In this document: positions 8,792 to 16,997 of the stretch, one piece after another
Layout: each line of letters opens with the position of its first letter
Numbering within the stretch: the first letter of the stretch is position 1
Assembly: GCA_026002875.1 (NCBI GenBank)
Contig: BPGE01000001.1
Coordinates: forward strand, 4,030,001 to 4,094,000
Reading direction: 5' to 3'
Source of the DNA: Bryobacteraceae bacterium
GTDB lineage: Bacteria > Acidobacteriota > Terriglobia > Bryobacterales > Bryobacteraceae
DNA length: 64,000 nucleotides
Translations under genes and position numbers: made by a program
Notes under the pieces: generated by a model
Seen by the model: only the letters and a program-made list of their open reading frames with translations
Told to the model about the DNA's origin: nothing
The model's database searches: none

Positions 8792-9634
8792 CTAGACCAG
8801 CGCGGCCGGGTTTTCCAGCGTGCCGATCTCCGGCACGCGGATCGTGACGACGTCGTCCGGCGCCAGCGCCGCTTCCTGCGGCACGATGATGCCGGTGCCG
8901 GTCAGCAGCACGCTGCCCGCGGGCACGGGGTTGGAGCGCATCAGGTACTCGACCAGCGTCTCGATCTTCCGGTTCAGCTTCGAAGTCGAAACGCTGCCTT
9001 CGAAAATCACCGCGTCGCCGCGGCGCACCGTGCACGTCATCTCCAGCGCATAGGGGTTGGCGATTTCATCCGGGGTCACCCACCACGGCCCCAGCGCGCA
9101 GCAGGCCGTAAAGACCTTCGACTGCGGCAGGTACAGCGGATTCTCGCGTTCGATGTCCCACGCGCTGACGTCGTTGGCCAGCGTGTAGCCGAGAATCTCG
9201 CCCCCGTGGCCCAGCAGCACGGCCAGCTCGGGCTCCGGCGCGGTGAATTTCGAATCGCACCGGATGCCGATCGGCGCGCCCGGACCCACGCAGACGCGCG
9301 ACGTGCCCTTGAAGAAAATCTCCGGCCGCGGCGCTTCGTAAACGTGGCGGTAGAATCCTTCGCGCGTGCCGTGCTCGGCGTCGCGGAAGGAGGCGCTCAT
9401 TTCATACGTGCAGCCGCAGGCCCATGCCTCGCGGGGCTGCACCGGGATGGCCGGCTCGAGAAACTCGCCGCCCTTGGCCGCGTACTGGGCGGCCATCTGC
9501 GCAAACGTCAGTTTCTTGCGCGGCGCGCTGTCGATCAGCTCCAGCACCGTGTAGCCAGGGATCGGGTGCGCTTCCCCGTCGCGGAACACCGCCGCCGTCA
9601 GCCGCCCGTCCCAATACACCTGTCCGATCTTCAT
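8792..9634 (-). CDS. Fumarylacetoacetate-hydrolase-fold protein, probable 2-keto-3-deoxy-sugar-acid dehydratase
   Basis: The 280-residue protein has the FAH-fold metal-binding pattern: E134 and E136 in APEPELAVLLG and D155 in NDVSAWDIE, followed by QSK at 171-173. FAH-fold enzymes include fumarylacetoacetase, oxaloacetate/acylpyruvate hydrolases and 2-keto-3-deoxy-pentonate dehydratase. The last is preferred because the adjacent upstream gene encodes an aldehyde dehydrogenase of the alpha-ketoglutarate-semialdehyde type; together they would convert a 2-keto-3-deoxypentonate to 2-oxoglutarate. The family call comes from the sequence; the substrate is inferred from context. It is the last gene of the six-gene minus-strand run. 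Confidence 0.8.
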   Translation of the reverse strand: MKIGQVYWDGRLTAAVFRDGEAHPIPGYTVLELIDSAPRKKLTFAQMAAQYAAKGGEFLEPAIPVQPREAWACGCTYEMSASFRDAEHGTREGFYRHVYEAPRPEIFFKGTSRVCVGPGAPIGIRCDSKFTAPEPELAVLLGHGGEILGYTLANDVSAWDIERENPLYLPQSKVFTACCALGPWWVTPDEIANPYALEMTCTVRRGDAVIFEGSVSTSKLNRKIETLVEYLMRSNPVPAGSVLLTGTGIIVPQEAALAPDDVVTIRVPEIGTLENPAALV

Positions 9635-9657
9635 CGCCGTGGCTCCGGAGAACCCAC

Positions 9658-11103
9658 TCAGTATTTCACATAAACGGTCTTGAAGTCGGAGTAGAACTCC
9701 ATCGCCGCCGGCCCCTGTTCCTTCGGACCGAAACTCGAGTCTTTCGTCCCGCCAAAGGGCAGCTGATATTCGACGCCCGCGCTCGGCAGGTTCACCGTCA
9801 CCAGGCCGGCTTCAATGCCGTAGATGTACTCGAACATGCGCGAAACGTTCGACGTCTGCAGCGACGCCGACAGGCCGAATTCGCTCGCGTTGGCGATTTC
9901 GAGCGCGTGCGCCAGATCGCGCGCCTTCATCACCGCCAGCACGGGGCCGAAGATCTCCTCCCGCGCGATGGTCATGTCCTGCGTGACGCCGGCGAAGATC
10001 GTCGGCTCGACGAACCAGCCCTTGCCGTAGCCGTCTCCCGTCAGCCGCCGCCCGCCGCAGACGGGCTCGCCGCACTCCCTGCGGCCGATCTCGATGTAGC
10101 GCAGGACCGTGTTCATCTGCCCCTCGTCGACGCAGGGGCCCATGTCGATGCCCGGCTGCATGCCGTCTCCGACTTTCAGCTTCTTCGTTCGCTCCACCAG
10201 CGCTTCGAGGAACCGGTCGTAGATGGACTCCTCGACGATGGCGCGCGACGTGGCCGTGCACTTCTGGCCGGTCGAGAAGAACGCCCCGTTGACGACGTTC
10301 TCCACGGCGGCTTCGAAATTGGCGTCCGCCAGCACGATGGTCGGGTTCTTGCCGCCCATCTCAAGCTGGATGCGCAGCCTGCGGCGCGAGGCGCGCTCAT
10401 GCAGCCACGCGCCCACGCCGCAGGAGCCGGTGAAACTGATGGCCCGCAGCGGCGGCGCGTCCACCAGCGCTTCGCCGAGAGCCTTGCCCGGCCCCGCCAC
10501 GAAGTTCACCACGCCTTTCGGAATGCCCGCTTCGTGGCAGGCCTCGACGATGCGCCACGCGCTCAGCGGCGCGGCCGAGGCGGGCTTGATCACCACCGTG
10601 TTGCCGCAGATCAGCGCGGGCGCCAGCTTCCAGGCGGGAATCGCGCTGGGGAAGTTCCACGGCGTCACCAGGCCGCAGACGCCGATCGGCTTGCGGAAGG
10701 CGAACATGTGGACGCGCTCGCGCTCGCTGGGCGCCACGATGCCGCCCAGCCGCGAGCCTTCCCCCGCAAAATACCGGAAGATGTTGATCGAGCGGCGAAC
10801 CTCTCCTTTGGCTTCGGGCAGCGTCTTGCCCTCTTCGCGCGTCATGTCGGCGCTGATCTCCTCGAAGCGCTTTTCGAGCAGATCGGCCACTTTGAACAGC
10901 AGCGCGCCTCGCGCGGGGCCGGTCATCGACGCCCAGCCCGGCAGCGCCGCCGCCGCGGCTTCGGCGGCCCGGGTCATGTCGGCCGGCGTGCCGTTGACAA
11001 ACAGCCCCACCACCTCGTCGGTGTTGGCCGGATTGCGGTTCTCAAACACGGGCCCTTCGACCCACTCGCCATGGATGTAGTTCGGAAACAGCGGTGCGCT
11101 CAT
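9658..11103 (-). CDS. NAD(P)-dependent aldehyde dehydrogenase, likely 2,5-dioxovalerate type
   Basis: This is a full-length 481-residue ALDH. The catalytic residues are present: N150 in TPWNFPSAI, E248 in LEMGGKNP and nucleophile C282 in STGQKCTATS. The KPASAAP cofactor loop and the EEIFGPVLAV segment near residue 400 are also typical. Overall it is closest in feel to alpha-ketoglutarate-semialdehyde (2,5-dioxovalerate) dehydrogenases, which oxidise the product of the FAH-fold dehydratase encoded just downstream, 23 bases away. The two together suggest the terminal half of a Weimberg-type pentose or uronate pathway. The upstream sugar dehydrogenase and first dehydratase are not in this window. 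Confidence 0.9.
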   Translation of the reverse strand: MSAPLFPNYIHGEWVEGPVFENRNPANTDEVVGLFVNGTPADMTRAAEAAAAALPGWASMTGPARGALLFKVADLLEKRFEEISADMTREEGKTLPEAKGEVRRSINIFRYFAGEGSRLGGIVAPSERERVHMFAFRKPIGVCGLVTPWNFPSAIPAWKLAPALICGNTVVIKPASAAPLSAWRIVEACHEAGIPKGVVNFVAGPGKALGEALVDAPPLRAISFTGSCGVGAWLHERASRRRLRIQLEMGGKNPTIVLADANFEAAVENVVNGAFFSTGQKCTATSRAIVEESIYDRFLEALVERTKKLKVGDGMQPGIDMGPCVDEGQMNTVLRYIEIGRRECGEPVCGGRRLTGDGYGKGWFVEPTIFAGVTQDMTIAREEIFGPVLAVMKARDLAHALEIANASEFGLSASLQTSNVSRMFEYIYGIEAGLVTVNLPSAGVEYQLPFGGTKDSSFGPKEQGPAAMEFYSDFKTVYVKY

Positions 11104-11119
11104 GGAAATCTCCCGGTAG

Positions 11120-11686
11120 TCAGAACTTCACCGCCGGCGCCGTGCGCGCGCCGGGATCGGTGCGGAAATAATCATCGATCCGCTGGAAGCCCAGGAAGCC
11201 TGCAAACAGGTTGTTCGGGAACAGCCCCAGCGTGGTGTTGTAGCGCTGCACGGCTTCATTGTATTTGCGCCGCTCGACGGCGATGCGGTTCTCCGTGCCG
11301 GACAGCTCGTCCTGCAGGCGCAGGAAGTTCTCGCTCGACCGCAGCTGCGGATAGTTCTCCACCACCATCAGCAGACGGCCGATGGCCGTATCCAGCCCCT
11401 GGTTGGCGGCGATCTTTTCCCCGGGAGTGCGCGCGTTGAGCAGCGCGGCGCGCGCCTGCGCCACCTGCTCGAAGACGGCGCGCTCCTGCGCCGCGAAGCC
11501 TTTCACCGTTTCGACGAGATTGGGCACCAGGTCCGCGCGGCGCTGCAGCGCTACATCCACCTGCGCCCAGGCCGCCTGCACGGCCTCGCGTTGCGCAACA
11601 AGTTCGTTGTTCACGCTGGCGGCTTTTACGCCCGCGATAATTCCGGCCAACAGCAGGATTCCGAGAACGATGGCCAGGGCTTTCAT
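11120..11686 (-). CDS. lemA: LemA family protein
   Basis: The 188-residue protein has an N-terminal membrane anchor (ALAIVLGILLLAGIIAGVKAA) and the LemA signature region VNNELVAQREAVQAAWAQVDV followed by QRRADLVPNLVETVKGFA. The C-terminal part contains YNTTLGLFPNNLFAGFLGF, also typical of the family. LemA proteins are conserved envelope proteins without a settled biochemical function; they are often encoded beside TPM-domain proteins, as here with one gene between. Its ATG overlaps the stop of the nucleotidyltransferase gene by four bases (ATGA), which implies translational coupling. Confidence 0.9.
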   Translation of the reverse strand: MKALAIVLGILLLAGIIAGVKAASVNNELVAQREAVQAAWAQVDVALQRRADLVPNLVETVKGFAAQERAVFEQVAQARAALLNARTPGEKIAANQGLDTAIGRLLMVVENYPQLRSSENFLRLQDELSGTENRIAVERRKYNEAVQRYNTTLGLFPNNLFAGFLGFQRIDDYFRTDPGARTAPAVKF

Positions 11687-12423
11687 GTCGTGCTTCCTCC
11701 ATTCTCCAGGCGGTCGACCGAGTCCGCCAGCAGGGAAATCTCTTCGAGGTATTTTCCAAACAATGCAGGCGCCTCCGCTGCGCGCGCTTTCTCCGCGCCC
11801 TCCCGCAGGCGCAGCAGCCGTTCGAACGAATCGCCCGGGATGCCGAACTCCTCCCGCAGGGCGCGCACGATCTCATGCTTGCGCCACGGCGCCTGGCCCC
11901 TGCGCAGGCGCAGGGCGTGGCGGCCCAGCATCACGAACGTGGAGACGGAGTCCAGCATCAGGCGCATCAGCAGGCGGTGCTCGTGCAGCACGCCGCCGGC
12001 TTTCTGGCGCAGCCGGAGCTGCTTGGCGCGGATCTCGTGCTCGACCTGGGCGCGGTAGAACCGGTCGTCGATCTCCAGTCCCGCGATGATGTCATCGCCG
12101 AACAGCACGCGGCGCCGTTCGGCCATGTCGTGGAATTCGATCGGAAAACAGTCGGTCGACGTGCGCACTTCCTGCTCGGCCATCAGCAGGGGCGAGGGAT
12201 TGCCCTGTTCGCGCCACCACTGGAAGATCTTCTCCGCGCGGTCGAGCTGCTCCAAGCCGACGTGGCGCAGCACCGCCATCACGTTGAGATCCGAATAGCC
12301 CGCATGCCAGTCGCCCGAGGCGGCAGAGCCGTACAGGATGACGGAGACCAGATCCTTTCCGTAGGCCTTGTCCAGCCGTGCCGTGAGGTCGTTGAGCAGC
12401 TTCTCCACGATTTCCTGAGCCAT
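11683..12423 (-). CDS. Nucleotidyltransferase-fold protein with Asn in place of the second catalytic Asp
   Basis: The 246-residue protein begins with a DNA-polymerase-beta-type nucleotidyltransferase domain: YGSAASGDW at 31-39 followed by YSDLN at 43-47. In active family members the second motif is D-x-D, but here it is D45-L-N47, so one metal-binding acidic residue is replaced. The rest (residues 100-240) is helical and unassigned. This could be an inactive or altered-activity branch. It sits between the TPM-domain gene (12 bases upstream) and lemA (4-base overlap), so it belongs to this envelope-associated operon; its substrate is unknown. Confidence 0.7.
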   Translation of the reverse strand: MAQEIVEKLLNDLTARLDKAYGKDLVSVILYGSAASGDWHAGYSDLNVMAVLRHVGLEQLDRAEKIFQWWREQGNPSPLLMAEQEVRTSTDCFPIEFHDMAERRRVLFGDDIIAGLEIDDRFYRAQVEHEIRAKQLRLRQKAGGVLHEHRLLMRLMLDSVSTFVMLGRHALRLRRGQAPWRKHEIVRALREEFGIPGDSFERLLRLREGAEKARAAEAPALFGKYLEEISLLADSVDRLENGGSTT

Positions 12424-12435
12424 GCCTGCACCGTC

Positions 12436-13230
12436 CTACCAGTCGCTGGAAGCGCCCCCGCCGCCGGAATCTCCGCCGCCGAATCCCCCGAAGCTGTCGC
12501 TGGAGTCGAAGCCGCCAAAGCCGCCGCTCGACCGGGCCGGAAACGCTGAGCCCTGCCACAGCACCGGCAGCCACACAGCCGCCGGCATGTCGCCATAATA
12601 AACGCGCCGCCGCGCCGCCCGCTGCACGCGCGCCAGGGCGCTGAACAGCAGAAAGAAGCCCAGCATACCCGCAGCCGCCAGCCACCACGGAACAGGCTCC
12701 GCGGGCGCCGGTCCGGAACTGCGCCTGCCGGCGGCAGGGCTGATCTGCACCCCTTTGGCCTGCGCGATCCGTTCCCCCAGCGAGTCCACCGCCGCCAGCA
12801 GGGCGCCCCGGTAGTCGCCCGCCCGCAGAAACGGGCGCATCTCGCGCAGCACCCAGCCTGCGTAGCCGTCCGGGATGAGCGGCTCCAGCCCGTAGCCGAC
12901 CTCCAGCCGCGTCCGGCGGTCGCGCACGGAGATCAGCAGCAACAAACCTTCGTTCTTCTGTTTTTGCCCGACGCCCCACTTGCGGAACAGGAGGTTGGCC
13001 ACGTCTTCGATGGGCTCGCCCTCCAGCGACGGCAGGATGACCAGCGCCATCTGCACGCCCGTCGCCTTCTCCAGGCGGGCGCAGGCGCTGTTGAGCTCCT
13101 CCGCGGCGTCCCGCCGCAGCACTCCAGCGAAATCGCTGACATAGCCCTGCGGCTTCAGGGCGCCAAAGTCGGCGCCGGCCGCGGAAAGCGCGGCAAACAA
13201 CAGCAGGGCGCCCGCGGCGGATCGCATCAT
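12436..13230 (-). CDS. TPM-domain (YgcG/Psb32-type) membrane protein
   Basis: The 264-residue protein has a signal peptide (MMRSAAGALLLFAALSAAGA), then a TPM domain (PQGYVSDFAGVLRRDAAEEL, then KWGVGQKQKNEGLLLLISV and RRTRLEVGYGLEPLIPDGY), one membrane helix near residue 185 (WWLAAAGMLGFFLLFSALA) and a low-complexity Gly/Ser/Phe tail ending in GGGGASSDW. This layout is that of YgcG-type proteins, which occur with LemA. The ATG at 13230 shares its first base with the TAA stop of the M16 peptidase gene (TAATG), so translation is probably coupled. Confidence 0.85.
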   Translation of the reverse strand: MMRSAAGALLLFAALSAAGADFGALKPQGYVSDFAGVLRRDAAEELNSACARLEKATGVQMALVILPSLEGEPIEDVANLLFRKWGVGQKQKNEGLLLLISVRDRRTRLEVGYGLEPLIPDGYAGWVLREMRPFLRAGDYRGALLAAVDSLGERIAQAKGVQISPAAGRRSSGPAPAEPVPWWLAAAGMLGFFLLFSALARVQRAARRRVYYGDMPAAVWLPVLWQGSAFPARSSGGFGGFDSSDSFGGFGGGDSGGGGASSDW

Positions 13231-14513
13231 TAACACTCTAAATCGCCCGCGCCGATGCGCGCCTCCTCGACGCGCCCGAGCATGGCGAGGCCGATCCGTC
13301 CGGGCGCGAACATCTCCTGCGCCAGCGCCTGCACGTCCTGCGCCGTCACTTGATCCACCGCCGCCGCCACTTCCTCCAGGCTGAAGAATCGCCCGTGCGT
13401 CAGCCACTGCCGCGCCAGGCTCGACATCCGCGTCGTCATCGAGTCCAGCGACAGCAGCATCGCGCTCTTCGCCGACTGCCGCGCATGGCGCAACTCTTCC
13501 TCGCCGACGGGCTCTTCCTTCAGCCGCCGCAGTTCTTCCATCACCCCGCCAAGCAGCTTCCGCGCCGAATCGGCCGACGTGGCGGCGTAGATGCCGATCC
13601 ATCCCGCATCCAGGTACTGCACGACATCGGAAAAAATCGAGTACGCCAGCCCCTGCCGCTCGCGGATGTTCTGAAACAGCCGCGAGCTGATCGTGGCGCC
13701 GAGGATCATGTTCAGAAGAAAAGCCGCGTAGGTCCGCTCGTCGCGCGCCGTCACCGCAGGAGCGCCCAGGCACAGGTGAACCTGCTGCAGGCTGCGGCGG
13801 CTTTTCAGAATCAGCGGGGCGTCCGCCCTCGGAGGCTGCGCTTCCGGCCTCACGCCTCCCGGCGCCAGGCGCCCGAAATGCCGCTCCGCCAGCTCGACGA
13901 ACCGCTCGTGCTCCACCCGGCCTGCCGCCACCAGAGTCAGATTCTCCGGCCGGTAATACCGCTCGTGAAAGGCGCGGATCTGATCGCGCGTGAATGAGCG
14001 GATCGTCTTCCTGGTGCCGATGATGGGCTGCCCCAGAGGATGGCGCTTCCAGAAGTGACGGACGAAGACGTCCGTGAGATAGGTCTCCGGATTGTCGGCG
14101 TCCATCTTCAGCTCTTCGAGGATGACGCCCTTTTCTTTTTCGACCGCGGCTTCGTCGAACCGGGGATGAAGCACGAGATCCGCGTGGATCTCGAGCGCTT
14201 CGGCGATGTTTTCGTCCAGCACCTTGAAGCTGAAACTGACCAGTTCGCGACCCGTGTAAGCGTCCGTCAGGCCGCCCAGCGCATCCATCTGCCGCGCCAG
14301 ATCTTCGGCCGTGCGGGTCTCCGTGCCCTGGAAGAGCATATGTTCAATGAAATGCGAGATGCCGCACTCCTGCGGCCTCTCGTAGCGCGACCCCGCCTCC
14401 ACCCAGATGCCGGCCGCGACGCTGCGCACCGAATCCACTTTCTCGGTGATGACCGGAATTCCGTTCGACAGGCGGGAAACGTCGATGGTTCTCTCTGGAC
14501 AGAAAAAACGCAT
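13230..14513 (-). CDS. M16 family zinc metallopeptidase (pitrilysin/processing-peptidase type)
   Basis: The 427-residue protein has the inverted zinc motif HxxEH at H54-F-I-E57-H58, with the distal zinc ligand in ILEELKMDADNPET about 76 residues later (E133/E134). The second, inactive half-domain follows from about residue 230, with RERQGLAYSIFSDV as expected in M16B single-domain-pair proteins. These peptidases degrade or process small peptides. It heads a six-gene minus-strand run (M16, TPM, nucleotidyltransferase, LemA, ALDH, FAH-fold). No signal peptide is evident, so it is likely cytoplasmic. It diverges from the anion permease gene across 79 bases. Confidence 0.93.
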   Translation of the reverse strand: MRFFCPERTIDVSRLSNGIPVITEKVDSVRSVAAGIWVEAGSRYERPQECGISHFIEHMLFQGTETRTAEDLARQMDALGGLTDAYTGRELVSFSFKVLDENIAEALEIHADLVLHPRFDEAAVEKEKGVILEELKMDADNPETYLTDVFVRHFWKRHPLGQPIIGTRKTIRSFTRDQIRAFHERYYRPENLTLVAAGRVEHERFVELAERHFGRLAPGGVRPEAQPPRADAPLILKSRRSLQQVHLCLGAPAVTARDERTYAAFLLNMILGATISSRLFQNIRERQGLAYSIFSDVVQYLDAGWIGIYAATSADSARKLLGGVMEELRRLKEEPVGEEELRHARQSAKSAMLLSLDSMTTRMSSLARQWLTHGRFFSLEEVAAAVDQVTAQDVQALAQEMFAPGRIGLAMLGRVEEARIGAGDLEC

Positions 14514-14592
14514 GAAGAAAAACCGTCAGCAGGCTTTTCCTTCATTCTCTCATCCGGCACGGCCGCCCCGCCCCGCCCCATAATGGAGTGCA

Positions 14593-15801
14593 GTGGCCGC
14601 CACCCTGATCTTCGCCGCCACCTATCTGGTTCTGGCCATCGGGCGCTTCCCCGGCCTGCGCATCGACCGCACCGGCGCCGCCATCGTCGGCGCCAGCCTG
14701 ATGGTCGCCAGCGGCGCGCTGCGGTTCGACGAGGCCCTCCGCGCCGTGGACTGGACCACGATCGTGCTGCTGCTGGGCATGATGATCGTCGTGGCGAACT
14801 TGCACCTGTCGGGGTTCTTCCGCCTCGTGGCCGCGCGCGTCGTCGAGCACGCCCACAGCCCGAAGATGCTGCTGGCCGGCATCGTCGCCGTCAGCGGCGT
14901 GCTGTCGGCGCTGTTCGTCAACGACACCATGTGCATCGTGCTCACGCCTCTGGTCGTGCAGGTGACGCTTTCCTTGCGGCGCAATCCGGTGCCTTACCTG
15001 CTTGGCGTCGCCATCGGCGCGAACGCCGGCAGCGTCGCCACCATCACCGGCAACCCGCAGAACATGATGATCGGCGCGCTCTCCGGCATCCCCTATCCGA
15101 AGTTCGCCGCCGCCCTCGCGCCCGTCGCCGCCATGTCGCTGCTGCTGACGTGGGCCGTGCTCGTCATCGTCTTCCGCGAGGAGTTCGGCTCCGGACGGTT
15201 CGAGCGCATCGACGTCGGCCGCATCCGCGTCAACCAGCCGCTGATGTGGAAGGCCGCAGCCGTCTCGGCCGGCATGGTGCTGTTCTTTCTCCGCGGCTGG
15301 CCGGTGGCGCAGACGGCCATCGTGGCCGGCGCCGTCCTGCTGATCACGCGCCGCGTCAAGCCCGAGAAGGTCTATCACGACATCGACTGGCCGCTGCTGG
15401 CCATGTTCGCCGGACTGTTCATCGTCGTGCGGGGCTTCGAAACGACGGCGCTCGAGCGCGGCCTGCTCGATTTCGCCGAGGGCACGCCGCTCGACCGGCC
15501 GGCCGTGCTCAGCTTCTTCTCCGCCGTTGCGTCGAACCTCGTCAGCAACGTCCCCGCCGTGCTCCTCTTCAAACCCGTCATCGTGAAGCTGGCCGATCCC
15601 TTCCTGAGCTGGCTCACGCTCGCCATGTCCTCGACGCTCGCAGGCAACTTCACTCTGGTCGGCTCCGTGGCGAACCTCATCGTCGTGGAAAGAGCCCGGC
15701 CCGAGGTGCAGATCCGCTTCCTCGACCACTTCAAGGTTGGCGGGCCGGTGACGGTGCTGTCCATCATCGCCGGGGCTTTGTGGCTCGACTGGCTGCGCTG
15801 A
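14593..15801 (+). CDS. ArsB/NhaD/SLC13-superfamily anion permease
   Basis: The 402-residue membrane protein has about 11 hydrophobic segments. Two internally related loops carry the superfamily signatures: FVNDTMCIVLTPLV with GANAGSVATITGNPQNMMIG in the first half, and SNLVSNVPAVLLF with AGNFTLVGSVANLIVVE in the second. These are the re-entrant substrate-binding hairpins of the ion transporter superfamily, including arsenite, citrate, sulfate and Na+/H+ carriers. The substrate cannot be decided. The start is GTG 14593; the nearby ATG at 14583 is out of frame. No arsenic or sulfur genes are adjacent. Confidence 0.88.
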   Translation: MAATLIFAATYLVLAIGRFPGLRIDRTGAAIVGASLMVASGALRFDEALRAVDWTTIVLLLGMMIVVANLHLSGFFRLVAARVVEHAHSPKMLLAGIVAVSGVLSALFVNDTMCIVLTPLVVQVTLSLRRNPVPYLLGVAIGANAGSVATITGNPQNMMIGALSGIPYPKFAAALAPVAAMSLLLTWAVLVIVFREEFGSGRFERIDVGRIRVNQPLMWKAAAVSAGMVLFFLRGWPVAQTAIVAGAVLLITRRVKPEKVYHDIDWPLLAMFAGLFIVVRGFETTALERGLLDFAEGTPLDRPAVLSFFSAVASNLVSNVPAVLLFKPVIVKLADPFLSWLTLAMSSTLAGNFTLVGSVANLIVVERARPEVQIRFLDHFKVGGPVTVLSIIAGALWLDWLR

Positions 15802-15840
15802 CGGGGCATCCCGGCGGTTCCGCGGCCGGCCTGCGGCCCG

Positions 15841-16986
15841 TCATCGGGGGCGCTGCAGGGGCTCGAAACGGCCATCGCGCAGCAGCCGGTAACTGCGGCC
15901 GCGCCACTCGATGGTGTTCCCGAAAAAGCCCGCCAGCCAGAAGGCGAAGCTCAGCAGGTCCTGCAGCGGGACGAGGAACCAGAAGCGGCGGCAGAGCGGG
16001 TCGCGCAGCGCCAGTTGCGACACCGCCCAGGCGGAAAGAGCGCGCAGAGCCGCGGTCGTGATCAGCACCGGAGACGCCCAGGCGGGCAGAGCCGCCGCCG
16101 CCGCAAGCCCCAGCGGCAGCGGGTTGGTGAAGACCTGTCCCACATAGCCCCATGGCCGCGAGCGGCGCGTCGAGCGGTTCCAGCGCAGGCGGTGCGCGAA
16201 GTTCGCCCGCCAGGGCTGCGAGCCGATGCGGTGTTCGATCACATACGAAGAGAGAATGACGCCATGGCCGCGCTCCGCGGCGAACTGCCCGAGAACGAAA
16301 TCCTCGGCCAGATACGCGCTCAGCCTCGGCCAGCCGCCGATCTCTGCGACGACGCGCCGGCGCGCGGCGAGCGTCGGTCCCACGGCGAAATGGACGCCGC
16401 GCTCCACCAGCCGCGCGGTGAACGCCCCGCCCCAGAATTCCGTGTTCATCCCCAGCGCTTCGAGCAGGGACCAGAAGCTGGCTCCGGGTACGGCGCGGTA
16501 GGGGCAGGTGGCCACGCCGAGGCCCGGCTCGGCGAATTCCGCCGCGACCGTGCGCAGCATGTCCCGCGAGACACGGATGTCGGAATCGCTCATCACCAGC
16601 AGATCATGCGCGGCCTCGCGCATCATGATCTCGAGGCTCCAGACCTTGGCGTTCGCATACGGCGGCTCGCCGGTCACGAAAAACCGCGCGGGCACGCCCG
16701 CATACTCTTTGCTGAGACGCCGCGCCAGAGCCAGCCCGGCATCGTCTTCCTGCCGGGCGGCGAACAGCAGCTCGAACGCAGGGTAGTCCTGCTCGAAGAA
16801 CGTGCGCAGGTTCTCTTCGAGCCCTTCATCGAGCCCATGCAGAGGCTTGAGAACGGATATGGGCTCTGCGGAATTTCCAGTTCCCGGACGCACGCGGCGC
16901 CAGTCGAGCACCGCCCACACAGTGAGCAGGCAATACACCCACGAACCGGCGGCCAGGGCGAGCAACGGCCACGCAAACCAGTCCAT
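15841..16986 (-). CDS. hpnI: GT21-type glycosyltransferase, HpnI/ceramide-glucosyltransferase-like
   Basis: The 381-residue protein has an N-terminal membrane helix, a GT-A catalytic domain and C-terminal membrane helices. The catalytic motifs are visible: D51 region in PLHGLDEGLEENL, DSD at 134-136, ED at 228-229 in LAEDFVLG, and the RxxRW-type RLRWNRSTR at 266-274. This combination marks the ceramide glucosyltransferase/HpnI family; HpnI transfers N-acetylglucosamine to bacteriohopanetetrol. No other hopanoid gene is in the window, so the HpnI assignment is by family resemblance and a different lipid acceptor is possible. It lies 11 bases after thrS on the same strand. Confidence 0.8.
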   Translation of the reverse strand: MDWFAWPLLALAAGSWVYCLLTVWAVLDWRRVRPGTGNSAEPISVLKPLHGLDEGLEENLRTFFEQDYPAFELLFAARQEDDAGLALARRLSKEYAGVPARFFVTGEPPYANAKVWSLEIMMREAAHDLLVMSDSDIRVSRDMLRTVAAEFAEPGLGVATCPYRAVPGASFWSLLEALGMNTEFWGGAFTARLVERGVHFAVGPTLAARRRVVAEIGGWPRLSAYLAEDFVLGQFAAERGHGVILSSYVIEHRIGSQPWRANFAHRLRWNRSTRRSRPWGYVGQVFTNPLPLGLAAAAALPAWASPVLITTAALRALSAWAVSQLALRDPLCRRFWFLVPLQDLLSFAFWLAGFFGNTIEWRGRSYRLLRDGRFEPLQRPR

Positions 16987-16997
16987 GGGAGCAGGGG

